Shown: positions 1-12,215, counted from the stretch's first letter. The stretch is 64,000 nt of DNA from Taenia hydatigena (GCA_036345935.2 JADWOT020000001.1:30013062-30077061); one strand, 5' to 3'. Program-made: numbers and translations. The notes: a model not told the origin generated them from the sequence alone.

Positions 1-1115
1 ATTGGTAAGGACTTATTAGGACATTACAAAATTGCACGAGTTAGTAGAAGAAGGGGGGCTGAGGAGCTAGACTTCATAAAGAGGGGAGCGTCTGGATGCC
101 TGAAGCGCTCCTCCTAATGAGCTGCAGTATTTGAAGCTACTTCTAAGCGTCTGCCAATCCACCCTCTTTTACTAAAGAGGGAAAACTACGTGTGCCGCAT
201 AAAGCGCACCACGCTCAGTCTGGCTGGCCTAATCACGAGCCGCACACGCACCTGTCTTTCCATGCAAGTAAACACGAAAAGACGTCTCGTAGATGCATTC
301 GTTGTCTGACCTCATCATCAAGTCACCATGGTGTTGGAAGGGCTTTATGTCTGGCTCATCGATCGTCGAGGCTAAGATGACATGACTGTCGCTGAGAGAT
401 TATTGATTTCCGATAAATCCAACTAACCAACGGAGAGGTGTTACACATCTATGCCGACTTCAAGCTTTACTCCATGGGCTAGTGCATCCAACTCCGCCGC
501 ATGATGAACTACAAGCCTGAACATTTGCCCTTTTTCCTTCACCTGACTCAAGAGGCGTACCTGGCTATCCATAGGGCAGTGCATTTACAGTCAACTCGCA
601 CAGCCGTAGTCTATTCCGTCTCATTGCTCATTGCTATGCTCAGACCTGCTTACTGATCACTTCCTAAACTTATTCAACCACGTCCGACTATCTTCTTCAA
701 AACTGTAATACTAGTGTTATCTATTTTCTGACTTACTGTCACCACACACACTCGATTGACAAATGATTAACCAGACTTGTAAATAACCATTTCCCTTCCC
801 ACAAATAACTGATGCCTAATTGCCCTCCAGACATTTCAAGAGCTCTTCTGCACAGCATTAGCTTCGCAGCATAAAAAAGCGCTGACAACACACATGTAGA
901 ACGGGATCGCAGTCACAAGTCACAAGATTTCAGTTTGTGCTACTAATGCGTATGCTTCCAGTGGTCTTGGTAACGACCCACTGGTTCACGAGGTCCGTGA
1001 TTAGTAAACCTCCTTCCAATGCAAAATGTTCTTTAGAGAATGGCAGCTACATGTTCACTTCATCATCAAGAGGTGTGATTAGTGGATCTTCTTTAGCCTC
1101 CTGTGCGAGTTGCAC
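1..1115 (+). repeat. P1 segment, copy 1 (cut by window start)
   Basis: Colinear direct match to 25,834-26,960; both begin near GGACTTATTAGGACAT and share the TCTGGCTGGCCTAATCACGAG stretch (215-235 here, 26,050-26,070 there). Two frames run along it (192-380 and 937-1,194), but their counterparts in the second copy are shifted or have different ends, so I do not treat them as genes. The 3' part (about 770-1,100) also matches 8,400-8,720 and a fragment at 50,400-50,560. No coding gene is supported here. Confidence 0.8.
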
Positions 1116-1802
1116 CTCAAATCCAAATGCTAAAATTCGATCTCATAGTTTTCTATTCCTCCTATCAGGAGGTATGAGCGGACTACAAAAGTGAGAGGAG
1201 GGGTTAATGAGTTACATATTGTGTTGGAATCACGAATTTGCAGGCCTACACTTCCCACTCTATGAGTATGCGACTGTAGACTCTGACCTCTCTCCCCTTT
1301 CTCATAATTCTGCCTCTAAACCAGCATCTTATACATTCGAGTGAATCATCTCATCGTAACTCTTTGGCTTTTACATCCCTTCTCTGCCCTGGTCGCATTA
1401 ATCTTACACATACTGGTTTACACGGGCAGTAAGGCTTGTGTTACTTGCACATGAACCAGCCAGATTGCGGTCCTTTGTTTACTATCTTCTTCTAACAAAT
1501 GCACTAAAATGTGTGACATTTTCGACTTTCTTCCCCTTAAAAGGAGTGAGTGAGAGCGGACAGAGGGAGTCCGCTTCTTAAATGAAGGCAGGTAAAGACA
1601 GTTCCATATTAAGATGCGTTTTCGTCAAACGCTTCTCGGCTAGCATTGAGAACTACTTGGTCCAGCATATATCTATAGCAAATGTGCCAAATGTGCATCT
1701 CAACCTCCTAGAAGCAGCCCCTATCCCAGACACAACAACGAAGCAGTGACATCGCCGAGCCTTCTCTTAACGTCCTTCATCCTCATCAAGCTACTTCGTT
1801 AC

Positions 1803-2180
1803 TCACTCAACTAGTAATAGAGAATGTCGCCTACCTGTGCTCAAGCTACTGGCTCTGAGAAAGCGACGGCTAAGCAGGAATGGATGAACACCGAATTTAT
1901 TGCAGCATGTTAAAAAAACCGACCACTGAAAGCTTCTACCAACTAAACAATCTCCAGGTGTAATCAAAGCATCAATTTTGTTTTTCCTTGCTAAGCACAG
2001 CCCCCTGGCCAGGTTAAAGTTCACCGACAGCACGACACTACCAGATAATTTGAGTATAACTGAATGGACGCACTCGATTTTTCGCTGCAGCTGTTTCCTG
2101 ATCAAAGCGGATTTGAGCATCTGCGCGCAGACGATGTCGGAAAAAGTGACCAAGCAGAAAAAACAATGCACCACCGTCAT
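1803..2180 (-). pseudogene. R1 repeat reading frame, copy 1 (125 codons)
   Basis: An open frame read towards lower coordinates. Its last 20 or so codons include SSLSTGRRHSLLLVE and a TGA stop at 1,803-1,805. The same C-terminal peptide with a stop at the equivalent position recurs in R1 copies ending near 5,072, 9,982, 38,420, 45,475 and 52,482, with indels mostly preserving frame. Upstream residues (FGVHPFLLSRRFLR) are shared too. Function is unknown and no domain is recognised. The product may be an old mobile-element protein, or the frame may persist only by descent from a recent ancestor. Confidence 0.4.
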
Positions 2181-2320
2181 TTTACCGAACGGATCAGTGA
2201 CTAAAGAAATAGAATCTCGTACTCTCTCCTGCGTTGCTTGAATTGAGAGGCTGACCTATTCTAATGAATTACTATTGCATATCATTTGTCAGCAGTTAGT
2301 ACCTCCTGCTCAAATTCGCT

Positions 2321-2530
2321 TTGGTTGAGAAACGGCTGCCACAAAACTTGAGCGTGGCCATTCAGCTAGCCTCCGATTCTAAGGTGGATGGATGTGCGCA
2401 ATGTGGATTGAGGTTGACCTTTCTGCCCTTTGTACTGCCTGTAGACCTCAACCTGATGATGAGGCCCTGCCTAGTAAGAAAGTACAAAATTGATGCTTTT
2501 TATTACGCCTTGAGTTTGTTGGGTCGGTAG
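2321..2530 (+). pseudogene. R1-associated reading frame, 69 codons
   Basis: Reads LRLTFLPFVLPVDLNLMMR followed by a K-I-D-A-F-Y-Y stretch and a stop. The counterpart at 38,963-39,289 keeps the same frame for 108 codons. A diverged third version lies at 45,221-45,475 (LHLVLSVGFNPTKRL aligned to LPFVLPVDLNLMMRL). The first residue is not a reliable start, since initiation here is not at ATG. Product unknown; it is probably the N-terminal side of the same ancestral R1 protein whose tail is the GRRHS peptide. Confidence 0.35.
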
Positions 2531-3479
2531 CAGCTTTAGGTGGTTGATTCTTAGAAAGTCTTATTTGATGACAGTTCAGCAGTCAGAGACGTGTTTGACG
2601 AACTCTTCTCGTCTAACTTTGAGTACTAACTGGTCGGGCATATATAACGCAAACGAGCCGACCTGACGAAGCGGCTAGATATCCGTCCCCACTAACGATG
2701 CCGTGATCACTCCGGTCGTAGAATTTGGCGGAGTTGCAGCAGCAATAATCACAGAGGCAGCGGACGTGGAGCAACAGCACCGGTCATCCTCCAAACGTGC
2801 TTAATCCTCGCCACTCCACCTCGTTACTCATATCACCAGTGATGGACGCTGATGCCCGCCCGCATTCAATCTACTCGTTTCTTTATATTACACACCCTTG
2901 CGAATGTGTCGACACAGCCGCTAACATTGCGGCAGCCTCACACTTCGTGGGAACCACCCCTCAGTCAATGTGGCCGAGATCGTTCATATTTGATGTGTGC
3001 AGTCATGGTGTGTCTCCTTTCTTGCTGCATCCATTGATGGTCCCATCACTATACGAGTGATGTCTGCACAAATTGCCTACTTGGACAGGCAGGTGCGTGT
3101 CATCCGTTACCTGTTACCGCTAAGGTTTCCTTTGTAGTGTGAGAGCTAAGACGCCCGTCTATTATTTCCTTGGTTCCAGAGCAGATTGCAGCCTTTGAAA
3201 GTTTTGGGACTCAACAAACTTTGCCCTTACAATCATCTCGTGAATTTCACTGTTTCATGTGGATGCCAACACTTCTTGCATGAGTGGTATAAGCAAACGT
3301 GCCCTTTCGACTCCAGCGAGTTCTCGTATACTTCGCAGTCTTGAGGATCCACCAGGCACAGAAGAGACAAGAGAGAGCAAGTATAATAAAATCTTTTTCA
3401 CTCCACTGCTCGTCAATAAAAAAGGTTTGAGCGTTCGTCTGCAAGATTCCTGTATTCTGTGTATTTTAACAATGCCCCG

Positions 3480-4140
3480 AGTGGCATCGACCGCATCACT
3501 TGAAAAAAATTATCGAAGTGTAGGAATGCAGCTTTCGGTTCTCCTCCTTGACCTCCACACCCTTGGAAAGAGCAGTGAGAGCAGATAGCCTACAAAGTCT
3601 CGCGTATTCCATGTGTTTGCATCCAGCACACTCGGTTGATTGGTTTGATGACTTGGCGATGATTCTGTTGGTGGACGAATTAGTCTGCGCAGCCTTCTTC
3701 TGCACGTGCTTGGTCTTTGCACTGGTGAATTGATGCCGCAATTCAGTCAAAGTGGTGGTATGGTGACATGGTGACAGGATGTGTGTTACTGCTAATTTAA
3801 AATAACTTAGATGCTGCTTTTTGTTCCTTTTTCTGCTGCTCGGGTGCTCGTGCTCCTTACCTCCTGTCCTCATTCACTCTCGCATAGTTGTATGATTCAA
3901 ACAAAGTTTTGGGCACATCAAGTGCTCACTTTTATTACCCATTTTGAGAAGCATCGAGCAAAAGGGATCTGAATTAGCAATGGTGCTTTAGAAGTGAGTA
4001 GGTGAGTAGGTGTGAGGGACGCGATAGTCACCTGTAGGAGGTGGTGGTCGGTTTTAATCGAATAAGCAGGAGCAGGAAACACCAAGCGGTACATGTAGTC
4101 AGCTAGAATTACCAACGTGCACAACAGTTGTCGCCTCTCA
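3480..4140. repeat. Repeat segment shared with 40,120-40,780 and 48,120-48,770
   Basis: Three copies share the CAGCCTTCTTCTGCAC block (3,690-3,705 here). On the minus strand all three copies show related peptides with a QSxECAxxK pattern, and this copy keeps 125 open codons (3,496-3,873, minus). On the plus strand a C-A-A-F-F-C-T-Y stretch is also shared. Which strand, if either, was coding cannot be decided. Confidence 0.6.
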
Positions 4141-4839
4141 AGTCCACTTAACTTCTTAGCATCGAACCATCATCGAGGCATGTAATGTCACCTGCTTGGA
4201 AGCACAAATGACTCATCTTGATGTCCTCACATCAAGATTGGCAACGCTGACCGCCTTGAGACCTGTCGGTACCCCGAAATCCAATGCTATAATGAGCTGG
4301 ATTTCACTTTGACTTGTGTGGTGTATCTTAAAGAGAGATTTCCAAAGTGCTCTGACACTCGACTGCTTTAGCCCTTGAATTAGGTCGCAGAAATGAACAA
4401 GAAACCGAAGCAGGCTAAGCTACGGCGATTGGTCAGGCATCAAATCTGCATGAATGTTGAGGAAGTGTTTGACGAGGTTGAAGTCATTCAGTGTTGCCAT
4501 CACTTGTTGCATTTTTACCTAAAAGTAACTTGGGTGGCTCATTTACATATTTTTTTGCACCTGCTGCTCGAAACCAGTAAATGGAAGTGCAGTTTACGCC
4601 CTCCATATGACTTGGAATGAACTTGATGACACAGTGATGAGGCTTCCCGCAGTAGTCATCATTAGGACTTCGAGTGGTACTGACGAGAACGGCATCCTTC
4701 GGTTGCTAACAGCCAAGCTTATAGGAGGATATGCCACTTCGAAAGAAGTGATTTGGAGGAAGACATCTGATTATGGGCTGAAAGGGTCTGTAGGAGATAG
4801 TTTGCAGAATGTGAATATTCGTTAGAACTGTCTATTCTT

Positions 4840-5960
4840 TGTGCTGTCAGCGGATTTCAATTCGACTAGGAGGCTATGCCTAATATTGAAAAACCGAAAT
4901 TGACGTTTCTTGTTACGCTTTTAGTTTATTTGGTTGGTAGGAGATTCAAGTGGTCGACGTTCAGACACACCGCAGTAAATTTGGCGTCGATTTCTTCCTT
5001 CTTAATCGTTGCTTTCTTTGGTCGAGTAACTTAAACACAGGTGGACGACATTCTTCATTAATAGTTGCATGAGTAACGAGGTAGCCTGATGAGGATGAAG
5101 GAGGTTAAGAGAAGGCTCGACGATGTCATTGCTTCGTTGTTGTCTCTGTGATGGGTGCTGTTGCGAGGTGGCCGAGATGTATGCACACGGGCAGCTCTGC
5201 TGATCAGGAGGGTTAGATTAACCACCTCCACAGCCGATTTGCCACAATGGCAATTCCACTATTCCATGTTAAACTATCGTTACCTGCCTTCAATTAAGAA
5301 GCGAACTCTCTCTGCCCATCGAAACTGTCGTGCATTTCAATGCATTTGTGAGAGGGCGAAAGTAAGCAAAGGACCGCAATCTAGCTGGTCCATTTGCAAG
5401 TAGCGCAAGCCTTACTGCCTGTGTAAGTCGGCATGTCCAAGAATAATGTAAGCAGACCAAGGAAGGAACATAGAACCCAAAGAGCTACGACGAGATGATG
5501 CACTCGAATGTACAAGGTGTTGGTTTAGTGGCAGAATTATAAGAAGGGAGAGAGGTTAGATTCTACAGTCGCATTTTTTTAGAGTGAGAAGTGTAGATCT
5601 GAATTGCCGTGACTTTAATCTATTCTATAGCTCAATGACGCCACCTCTTAGCTTTGTAGCCTCCTCATACCTCATGATAGGAGAAAAAGAAAACAAAACG
5701 AAAAGATCGATTTTTAGCATTTGGATTCGAGGTGCAGAGCAATGTTCTTGTTCTTTGGAGAAAACAAGGAGCACGAGTGGACTCTCCTGCACTGTAGCAC
5801 ATCTGTTATGTCTAAGTGCCAATGATGAACGATAGTTGGCTCTATCCCAAAGTGTTTGACACTTGGTGATTTCAGTGACAGCACTCTAGCCACGGGTACC
5901 ACAAGGGATCAAGTGATGTGTTGCCTTCACCCCAGGGTCGATGACCTAAAGACCGAAGGT
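4840..5960 (+). repeat. R1 element, plus orientation
   Basis: Inverted relative to 1,110-2,050, so 1,110-5,960 contains a widely spaced inverted pair. It carries the conserved tail frame (NTGGRHSSLIVA, TGA at 5,070-5,072). On its minus strand the second conserved R1 frame (around 5,625-5,822) contains the RYEEATKLRGGV peptide seen in other copies. The 3' end (TCTAGCCACGGGTACC, 5,886-5,901) matches the ends of the copies at 10,440, 30,210 and, inverted, 37,490. Confidence 0.7.
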
Positions 5961-6259
5961 GTGGAATGACCATGTGATGCATCGCAGTAGTCAGCCTGCA
6001 TAGTTAGGAAATGCTTTGCGAATCAAGTTCCCTGTCCGACAGTGTAACTGTGTCACTGGAATGTAAAAATTACGATGTGGCCAACTCAACGCCCAAGAAA
6101 GCTGAAGCTGAGGAGTTAAGTTGGTGTTTGGGCGCACGAAGCGTTCAGCGGACACAATTCTCGCTACGGAATCGTCGTCTGCCTTCGAGAAAGAAATGTA
6201 GCTTCCAATCTAGCAAAGCCCTCATTCCTATGCTCCGTTCATTGCATCAACAGTGAAGA

Positions 6260-6568
6260 GTGCTCGCTACGTGCTTGCAATCTGCTCGTTCTAAAGTAAT
6301 AAATGCGATCAAAACTCGTCATTTACGGAAAGGAGGCAAAGACGCTCAGGCGATTAGTAGCATAAAATCTATTGTGGATGGGTGCTCTTACACGAACACT
6401 TCTCTTCGCTTCTGCAATGGATGCATGTGGGAAAAGTGGAAGGACAAGACCCACTGCGTCCTAACCGAAACCGATACTCATGATGCTAACATTGATTATG
6501 TGTCGATCGCCTACACAAATAATGCACATTTTCACAAAATTTTGTTCAAAAATCTGGTTGATTGGTGA
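6260..6568 (+). CDS. Hypothetical open frame, 102 codons
   Basis: Up to about 6,290 the sequence is a repeat (also near 24,640 and 36,490). Beyond that the frame runs through sequence I find nowhere else in the window. Its composition looks protein-like (Trp, Tyr, Cys, charged residues; for example NGCMWEKWKDKTHC) and it ends at TGA after KNLVDW. No ATG-led context or clear splice sites were found and no domain is recognised. It could be chance. Confidence 0.2.
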   Translation: MLATCLQSARSKVINAIKTRHLRKGGKDAQAISSIKSIVDGCSYTNTSLRFCNGCMWEKWKDKTHCVLTETDTHDANIDYVSIAYTNNAHFHKILFKNLVDW

Positions 6569-6569
6569 G

Positions 6570-7240
6570 GATCAAGCTGCATCTTGAGTTCCCACTTCTC
6601 AGTGTCAATTTCTGCACATTTTCATAAACGTAGACGCATTAACACAGTCGCCAGCATCGCAATTACTTCCTGATATGGACATCAATCACATCGACAATTG
6701 TTCCATTCAGAGGGGTGTCACTGCCTCCTTCACCTCCTTGTCGTAGCTGGCATGATGTGAAGGCTACAATAATGAGTGTTGTAGCTGCCGAGCAGCGAAT
6801 TACATTAACTACACAGAAATAATGTTAGTGCAAACATAAATAAACCTCGGCGACATAGCAGCTCTACACTGTCACACTTATAGACTCGACACTGTACGCT
6901 CTCCTCCGTCTGTTTTTATCCCTCTTCCTCCTTAGACTCCTTATCCGGCTTCTACTACTGCTTGCAAACGGCCACATCGTCTTCTCGCCTGCTTCCTCAT
7001 TTTTGCCTTCACCGCAGTAATACACTCTCTGCTTAACTTTCGCATCCTGTCTTTGTTCACTGTAACCATCTGTTGCTCAAGTCTTTATTTGCTTGGGCTG
7101 CACTTAACGCCTCACATGTCCCAAACACTCACGCGCAGAATGCTCCAGTGATTGGACGCAGCCATGCACGCGCGTGAAGTTTCAGTCGTCGTTTTTGCTT
7201 CTGCGCAAGTTTTTGAGTAAATAAGCAGTTGAACCACCCA
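6570..7240. other. No gene recognised
   Basis: Apparently single-copy sequence within the window. It has a pyrimidine-rich patch around 6,900-6,960 on the plus strand. I see no frame with convincing splice sites or protein-like composition, and no strong repeat match. Confidence 0.4.
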
Positions 7241-7241
7241 C

Positions 7242-7515
7242 CTGACCAATTGACATTGCCAGCGACGTCTCTTCAAGGCTACTGAGGAGACAAAATCCGC
7301 GCACATGGTTTTGTAGGTCTTTGAGGTTGGCGTAGCCATAAGCACAGAAGCATCATTAGTGTCTCCGGCAACAATGGTAGTGAAGGTAATGGTGGTTGTG
7401 GATACTGGGTCGGCGAGGGTGCATCCCTGTCTGGATCGGAATCCTCACGAATGAGGCGCCGAGTAGCGTTGTTGTTGCGCCTACTACAGCGTCGTTGTCG
7501 CGGTGATTAGTAGTG
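7242..7515 (-). CDS. Possible exon with GTGGGT donor; frame undecided
   Basis: On the minus strand GGTCAG is followed by a donor-like GTGGGT at 7,241. Two frames reach the donor. One reads NLKDLQNHVRGFCLL then SSLEETSLAMSIGQ. The other is open from about 7,435 and reads VAGDTNDASVLMATPTSKTY. A third frame (7,515-7,285) reads REDSDPDRDAPSPTQYPQPP before a stop. A fourth open frame occupies 7,356-7,562. The density of open frames suggests real coding ancestry, but the true frame and product are unknown. Confidence 0.25.
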
Positions 7516-7829
7516 CTGCTGCGAGGAGGATCTGTGGGTGCTTTGTCAATAGCGTCGCCCAATCAGGGCTGTTTGGCAAGAAGACAGTTTGGGAAACTAA
7601 CTAGCCTAATTTCGCTATTAGTAAAAAACAGCCACTGAAGCGAATTCGGCGTATTAATACGACAATGGAAAAGATGTCAGTTGGCATGTGAGGAAGTATG
7701 CTACGCTTGCTGATTGCAGCAAGACATAGGCCATGCAGTGGAATTGACCACTGACCATGAGGCAGTCCAGATCATTCAGTTACTTGGTAAGTATGAAAGG
7801 CGATTCTAGAGGGTCAATAGACAGCCACT

Positions 7830-8000
7830 CTCAACCTCAGGGTGTCAAACTAACAATCCACATAGTAGCGGGCCAGTCAGCTGCCTAGCTCGCATCCTAG
7901 TCATCTCACGCATTGCAAAATCACTCTCTAGATGTTGCTCAAACACCAACTAGTCAGAGAGGGACGTCACCTGTTGTTCAGAGCAAACCGTCTAATTTGT
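7830..8000. repeat. Repeat segment shared with 35,920-36,160 and 56,280-56,560
   Basis: The three copies share a CTCGCATCC core (7,888-7,896 here) and a following AGTCATCTCACGCATTG-like stretch. The other two copies are longer and begin with GCCATTCAACGCGGAGCTAC or close to it. No coding frame is conserved. Confidence 0.5.
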
Positions 8001-8399
8001 TACACAAAGGCTTTCATTTCTGACGTGTGAACGGTGCTCGTTTGGACATTGCTTAAGCATGCAGACACAACACGGGAATGTCAGCAGTCGAGAAGTGAGA
8101 CGCCTTTCTACCTCCCCATCACTGTCACTAACGCTGCAAAGTTTTCCACATTTTCCAGGGCACCGTAGGCTTCCTATGTTCTTTACGCACACACCTTTGA
8201 CCGCTCACTCATTTAAAAATCTTACTAACTCCGCGTTATTAATTTGTTATAATTGCGGCACTTCACAAGGCCTCGCAAGAATCTGGGAAACAAAACTCAC
8301 CACGATTAACAGATCCTGAGATGCTGAAGTTGTCCTTGTGAGAAAAAACTTGCAAGGCTGTATTCACACCCATCTGTTGTATCATTATACCAATTTGAT

Positions 8400-8765
8400 C
8401 AATTCCTACCAGCTACACATTTTGTTAATCACCTTCCTCCTTTCTCCACTAACTGATGCCAAACCTTTAAACAACACTTCCGTGTGGCATCAGCATTGTG
8501 AAAAGGCGATGACAATACACGTAAGAAGCAAAGCTACAGCCGCAAATCACACATTTCCAGTATAAATCACGAGACTGCTTCTTTGGGTGGTCCAGATCCT
8601 TCTCGAACAAGACCTCTTTAGCGACAGCCAGTGCGGTGACCATTGCGTCGCCTTCCACTGCAATATATCCTTCAGACAACGCGAATGCCACAGCCTCGCA
8701 GAATGGCAGCCCATTCTCCCGATCTCGTAGTGCCCAAAAATTCCTACTAATTCATTTGCCTTCAT
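8400..8765 (+). repeat. P1 3' fragment with a conserved minus-strand frame
   Basis: Matches 770-1,100 and 26,546-26,910. On the minus strand (about 8,712 to 8,467) it encodes LPFCEAVAFALSEGYIAVEG then DAMVTALAVAKEVLFEKDLD. The copy at 26,904-26,698 reads LPLLETLASAMSERHFVVEE with matching spacing. The first copy has lost this part by deletion. The aligned frames have no internal stop and similar chemistry, which hints at former coding. The family is not recognised. Confidence 0.5.
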
Positions 8766-8799
8766 AGTTACTCAGTTCTTTAAAATCAAAACATATGTT

Positions 8800-9480
8800 C
8801 TTAGTTACCATCTTCACCTGCTACTTAAATGACTCCTTAGTAGCATATGCTATCCCTAGATCGAACCGCACGATCCCGGATACAGGTCCAAGTAAGGTTT
8901 ATAAAATTCGACATCATGTTAAAAATTGACTAATTGAAGCTGCTACAAGCCCAACAGACTCAAGACATAGCCTCTTCGTCAATTTGAGGCCCGCCGATAG
9001 CACGAATGGCAGAAATGTCAACCTCCATCCATAACGTGCACTCCCGTCCACCGCAGAAAGTCGGTCCAGCTGGATAGCCACATTCATCTTCTGCGGAAGT
9101 CAGCCCTCGCCTTGAGTAAAAATAAACATCTGCACACTGAGATTGTCGGGTAAGGTGACGAAGCGGCAGGAACGAAGCGCCGTTGTCCATTCACCAAACG
9201 GATCAGTGGTCGCAGTCAGTCAGTACCTCCTAGCACCGACCTTGGACATCGATGTCGATTTTCAGGTACATCCTCAAAGGCGTCTTCAACTTTTGCAATT
9301 CCATCTTGCCTTTGGCATGGACAGCAATCTCGTTCGTGTTTGTTGCCGCGTCCACTGAATTCGACAGGCAGAGAATCGTCTCTATTTGTTCTTTCTATTA
9401 AGCCTGTTGGGTAGAGAACGGAACATGGATTGTTGAACCCAAAGTACAACGAGGATTGCAATCAGAGCGGATGGTTGAAT
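8800..9480 (+). repeat. Repeat, direct duplicate of 28,430-29,220
   Basis: Both copies run colinearly through a block shared with R1/Y (the KVTK-type frame, here 9,127-9,230) and then a short downstream frame (9,267-9,401). Around 9,120-9,230 the plus strand reads ICTLRLSGKVTKRQERSAVV. Comparable peptides occur at 2,127-2,200, 28,746-28,830, 38,770-38,870 and, on the minus strand, 45,238-45,100. Confidence 0.7.
9267..9401 (+). pseudogene. Short hydrophobic reading frame with conserved stop
   Basis: After an AG (TTTTCAG, ending 9,265) the frame reads LPLAWTAISFVFVAAS, a plausible membrane segment, and ends SICSFY-TAA. The counterpart at 28,996-29,139 keeps the frame, differs in length by 9 bp and ends SFCSLY-TAA, but has an internal TGA where this copy has TGG. 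This is consistent with a terminal exon encoding one membrane helix that has decayed in the second copy. Product unknown. Confidence 0.3.
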
Positions 9481-9580
9481 GGACCATTGGGTGAGATGGT
9501 TGTTGGAGCAGTTTCGTTGGATAGAATCAGGTAGAAGAGAGAAAAACGCAATGATATTTGATCATGCGAGTAACATGCGA

Positions 9581-9607
9581 ATGGATGGATGGATGGATGG
9601 ATGGATG
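9581..9607 (+). repeat. ATGG microsatellite
   Basis: Nearly seven perfect tandem ATGG units. It lies in a short stretch (9,490-9,740) that otherwise matches nothing else in the window and shows no gene. Confidence 0.95.
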
Positions 9608-9739
9608 CCAGTGGAGGAATACATACTTTGTGAGCGATAGGAACGCTTTGTCAGTGCATGAAATCAGCCAAGATAAATGGGTTCAGATGCTGATATTTAC
9701 TCTGGGCAAGAGCTGGCTTCCGCGGAAATTGATGGCGGT

Positions 9740-10510
9740 TAGACCTTTCTGCTCTCCGTATTGTCAGTGGATTTCAACCGGGCGAGGAAGCTGTGCTTAG
9801 TAAGGAAAAACAAAATTGGTGTTTTTTATTACGCCTTGAGTTTCTTTGATTCGTACAAGCTTTAATTGGTTGCCTTTCAAAAAACGTCGCAACGAATTTG
9901 ACATAACCTCTTCCTACTTAGCCATTTCAGGACTAGTAGCTTGAATACAGGTAGGCGGCATTCTCCATTACTAGTTGCATAAGCAACGAGGTGGCTTGGT
10001 GAGGATGAAGGACGCTGAGAGAAGGCCTGGCCACATCACTGCTTCGCTGTCGCCTCTATGGTAGGTGCTGCTGTAAGAAGGCAGAGATGCATGCACAGTT
10101 GCCGATTCGCTGATCAGAACGGCCAGATTTACCACCACCACAGCCACTTCGCCACATCGGCACATTCACCATGTATATGCTGGACTAAGTAGTTCTCAAT
10201 GTTAGACGAGGAGCCTTTGGCGAACACGCTTCTCCATATGGAGCTGTCGTCATCTGTTTTCAAGGAAAAAAGGACTCGCTCTGCCTGCTCTCACTCTTCC
10301 GTTTTGAAAGGAAGAGAGTCCAGTCAGTCACACATTTCAATGCACCTGTTAGAGGACGAGAATAAACAAAAGACCACAATTTAGCTGCTTCATTTGCAAG
10401 CAGCGCAAGCCTTACTGCTTTACACTTAATGCATTTTGGTGACAACTCTCTAGCCACAGGTACTGTGGAGAATTTGGGTAAGGTTTCTCCTCAGGGGCCA
10501 AATACAGTCT
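9740..10510 (+). repeat. R1 element, plus orientation
   Basis: Carries the conserved tail frame (TSSLNTGRRHSPLLVA, TAA at 9,980-9,982) and the TATATGCTGGACTAAGTAG core (10,173-10,191). The downstream part is inverted relative to 1,430-1,680. It ends with the shared TCTCTAGCCACAGGTAC motif (10,447-10,463) and joins the inverted-pair element at about 10,495. Confidence 0.7.
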
Positions 10511-12165
10511 TAGTAGTCCCTGCTTATTCTCGCTTATTAGCTGATAGTGACGTGACGTTAGAAAATGATGCGCCGGTGAACTGGCTGATCAAGACAACCG
10601 AGTGACGTGTGCAACAGACAGAGATAGCGGTGATACAGCAGAAACACTGTGCCTAGTCTCCTTCACTCTACCTTGTCCATCACGCCACCAAAGACGGAGA
10701 CAGTCATTTGCATGCACACAATCCACGCGCTTTAAGGAAAGGATAGTCAAGTGGGGGGAGATGAACGCCAAAGTTTATCCTGCGCTCATTGTTCTTTACT
10801 CGCTTGGAGCGAGAACAGCTAGGGCATATTGCCGAAGCTGCGGGCATCCTCAAATTTGGTACAATTTTTCTTTTTTTTTGGTCGAGAGGTTGCTTGTGCT
10901 TAAAGACCCTTTTGCAGACACCGTTTGCATCGCCGTCTCCTCAGCTATCAATCCTCTCATGTCGATGCACTCAATCCTCAGCTTATAGATTCAGACTTCA
11001 GTTTCTGTGCGACACGGCATTTGGGTTCTAGCAATCGTCGCTACGAAAAGGACAAATTCTCTTCATGTGGTTGAGTGGATATTCCTCCCAGTTAGATTCA
11101 ATGCGGTCGGAGCTTAGTAGTGCTGGAACTTCCATCGCTATCGGATTTCATTTATGTCTTAAATACTTAGAGCAATGCCGTACTCCACTTGTCATTGCCT
11201 CTTCGACTTGACACGTTAGTGGTTAACCCGTGACCTAACCTATGTCTTACCTCTAACAGCGAGCGTGATCCATTTGACGTGTTGGTCCGCACTTTGAATC
11301 ATCGTTGCCAACCTCGACGTGAGGACATCACTGCAGACATTTGTACTTGCAATCGTTATATACTGCAGCTCCCTCGTTGACTAGCAAACCAGTTTTCGTC
11401 ATTTTGGCTGCAGGTACTGCCAAGATGTGCCAATTCTCACTCACTGATAATTTTGCGAACCACAAATGCTTACATCATTACCTTTTGCCCGATGTTGCTC
11501 AAGTGGTTAGCACAAATTAGGACCTGATGTGACAAAAGGCTTTGCTTAAATCAAACTATTTTGCCATAGTGCAAGGGAATTGGAATAAGAGAAACGCCCT
11601 CTACTACTCCTCTTAACTCTGAGTTGGCATTTGGCCACCGAACCATTTGCTAATGTTGACAAATCGGAAACTATTTCGGTGCATCAGAACATTTGTACCA
11701 CATGTGCTTGCCAAAATAGTCCTTAATGTTTGACGAGAAGCTGCCTGCTCTAAATCCATTTGTTGGGGGAAAAAAACCTCTAAAGTAAAATTATGGAGGA
11801 ATGGTCCTTTGTGATCGGATACCTTTAAGTACGGGCTTGGAGGCGTAAACGAACAAGCAAATCCATCGAAATGTGTGACAGACTCGACTTTCATTCCCTT
11901 AGAAAGGGTAGAGTGAGAGCGGGCAACAAGCAGACTTCATTTGTACTGACGCAGCTTGATAGACCGATTATCGTCACACAAAAGAATCCGGACAGTTCCA
12001 TTTGTCTTTCAATGCCATTTTCACAGACATAGGGCACATTGGACAGGATGTTAACTTTAGGCAAACGCTCAAAAGAAAAGTTGCTTACGCATTAGATCTG
12101 ACCCAATATACTAAAACAATCATGCGGAATGAACGCATGCACCTAGGGTCTATACTCCCTATACG
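10045..12165 (+). repeat. Left arm of a 2.1-kb inverted duplication
   Basis: Reverse complement of about 52,980-55,150. Shared landmarks include GTGACGTGACGTTAGAAAAT (10,548-10,567; inverted at 54,453-54,472) and, at the far end, the AGCTTGATAGACCGATTATC block (11,953-11,972; inverted at 53,174-53,193). The 5' part is R1; the rest (10,495-12,165) occurs in the window only as this pair plus fragments. Open frames such as 10,602-10,988 and 11,613-11,894 (minus) are not kept equally open in the other arm, so no gene is called. Confidence 0.8.
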
Positions 12166-12215
12166 GTAATCTAGCTCGAATCGTATTCGTTTCCTCTTGT
12201 TTCCCACTGCTTGTC

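Larger units (their letters stand above)
1110..4820 (+). repeat. Y segment, copy 1
   Basis: Direct duplicate of about 37,570-41,455, colinear for roughly 3.7 kb with small indels. It contains an R1 element in minus orientation (1,110-about 2,300), a short conserved plus-strand frame (2,321-2,530), a segment also found at 48,120-48,770 (3,480-4,140 here), and a 3' part (4,390-4,490) found again at 42,880-42,980. The joins show this is one piece of a larger unit X-P1-Y. No transposase, reverse transcriptase or integrase motif could be seen in any frame. Confidence 0.8.

Noticed and set aside
11613..11894. 93-codon minus-strand frame next to the ASPM-like exons
   Set aside because: It lies wholly inside the inverted duplication, and the matching stretch at 53,270-53,560 does not keep the frame open.
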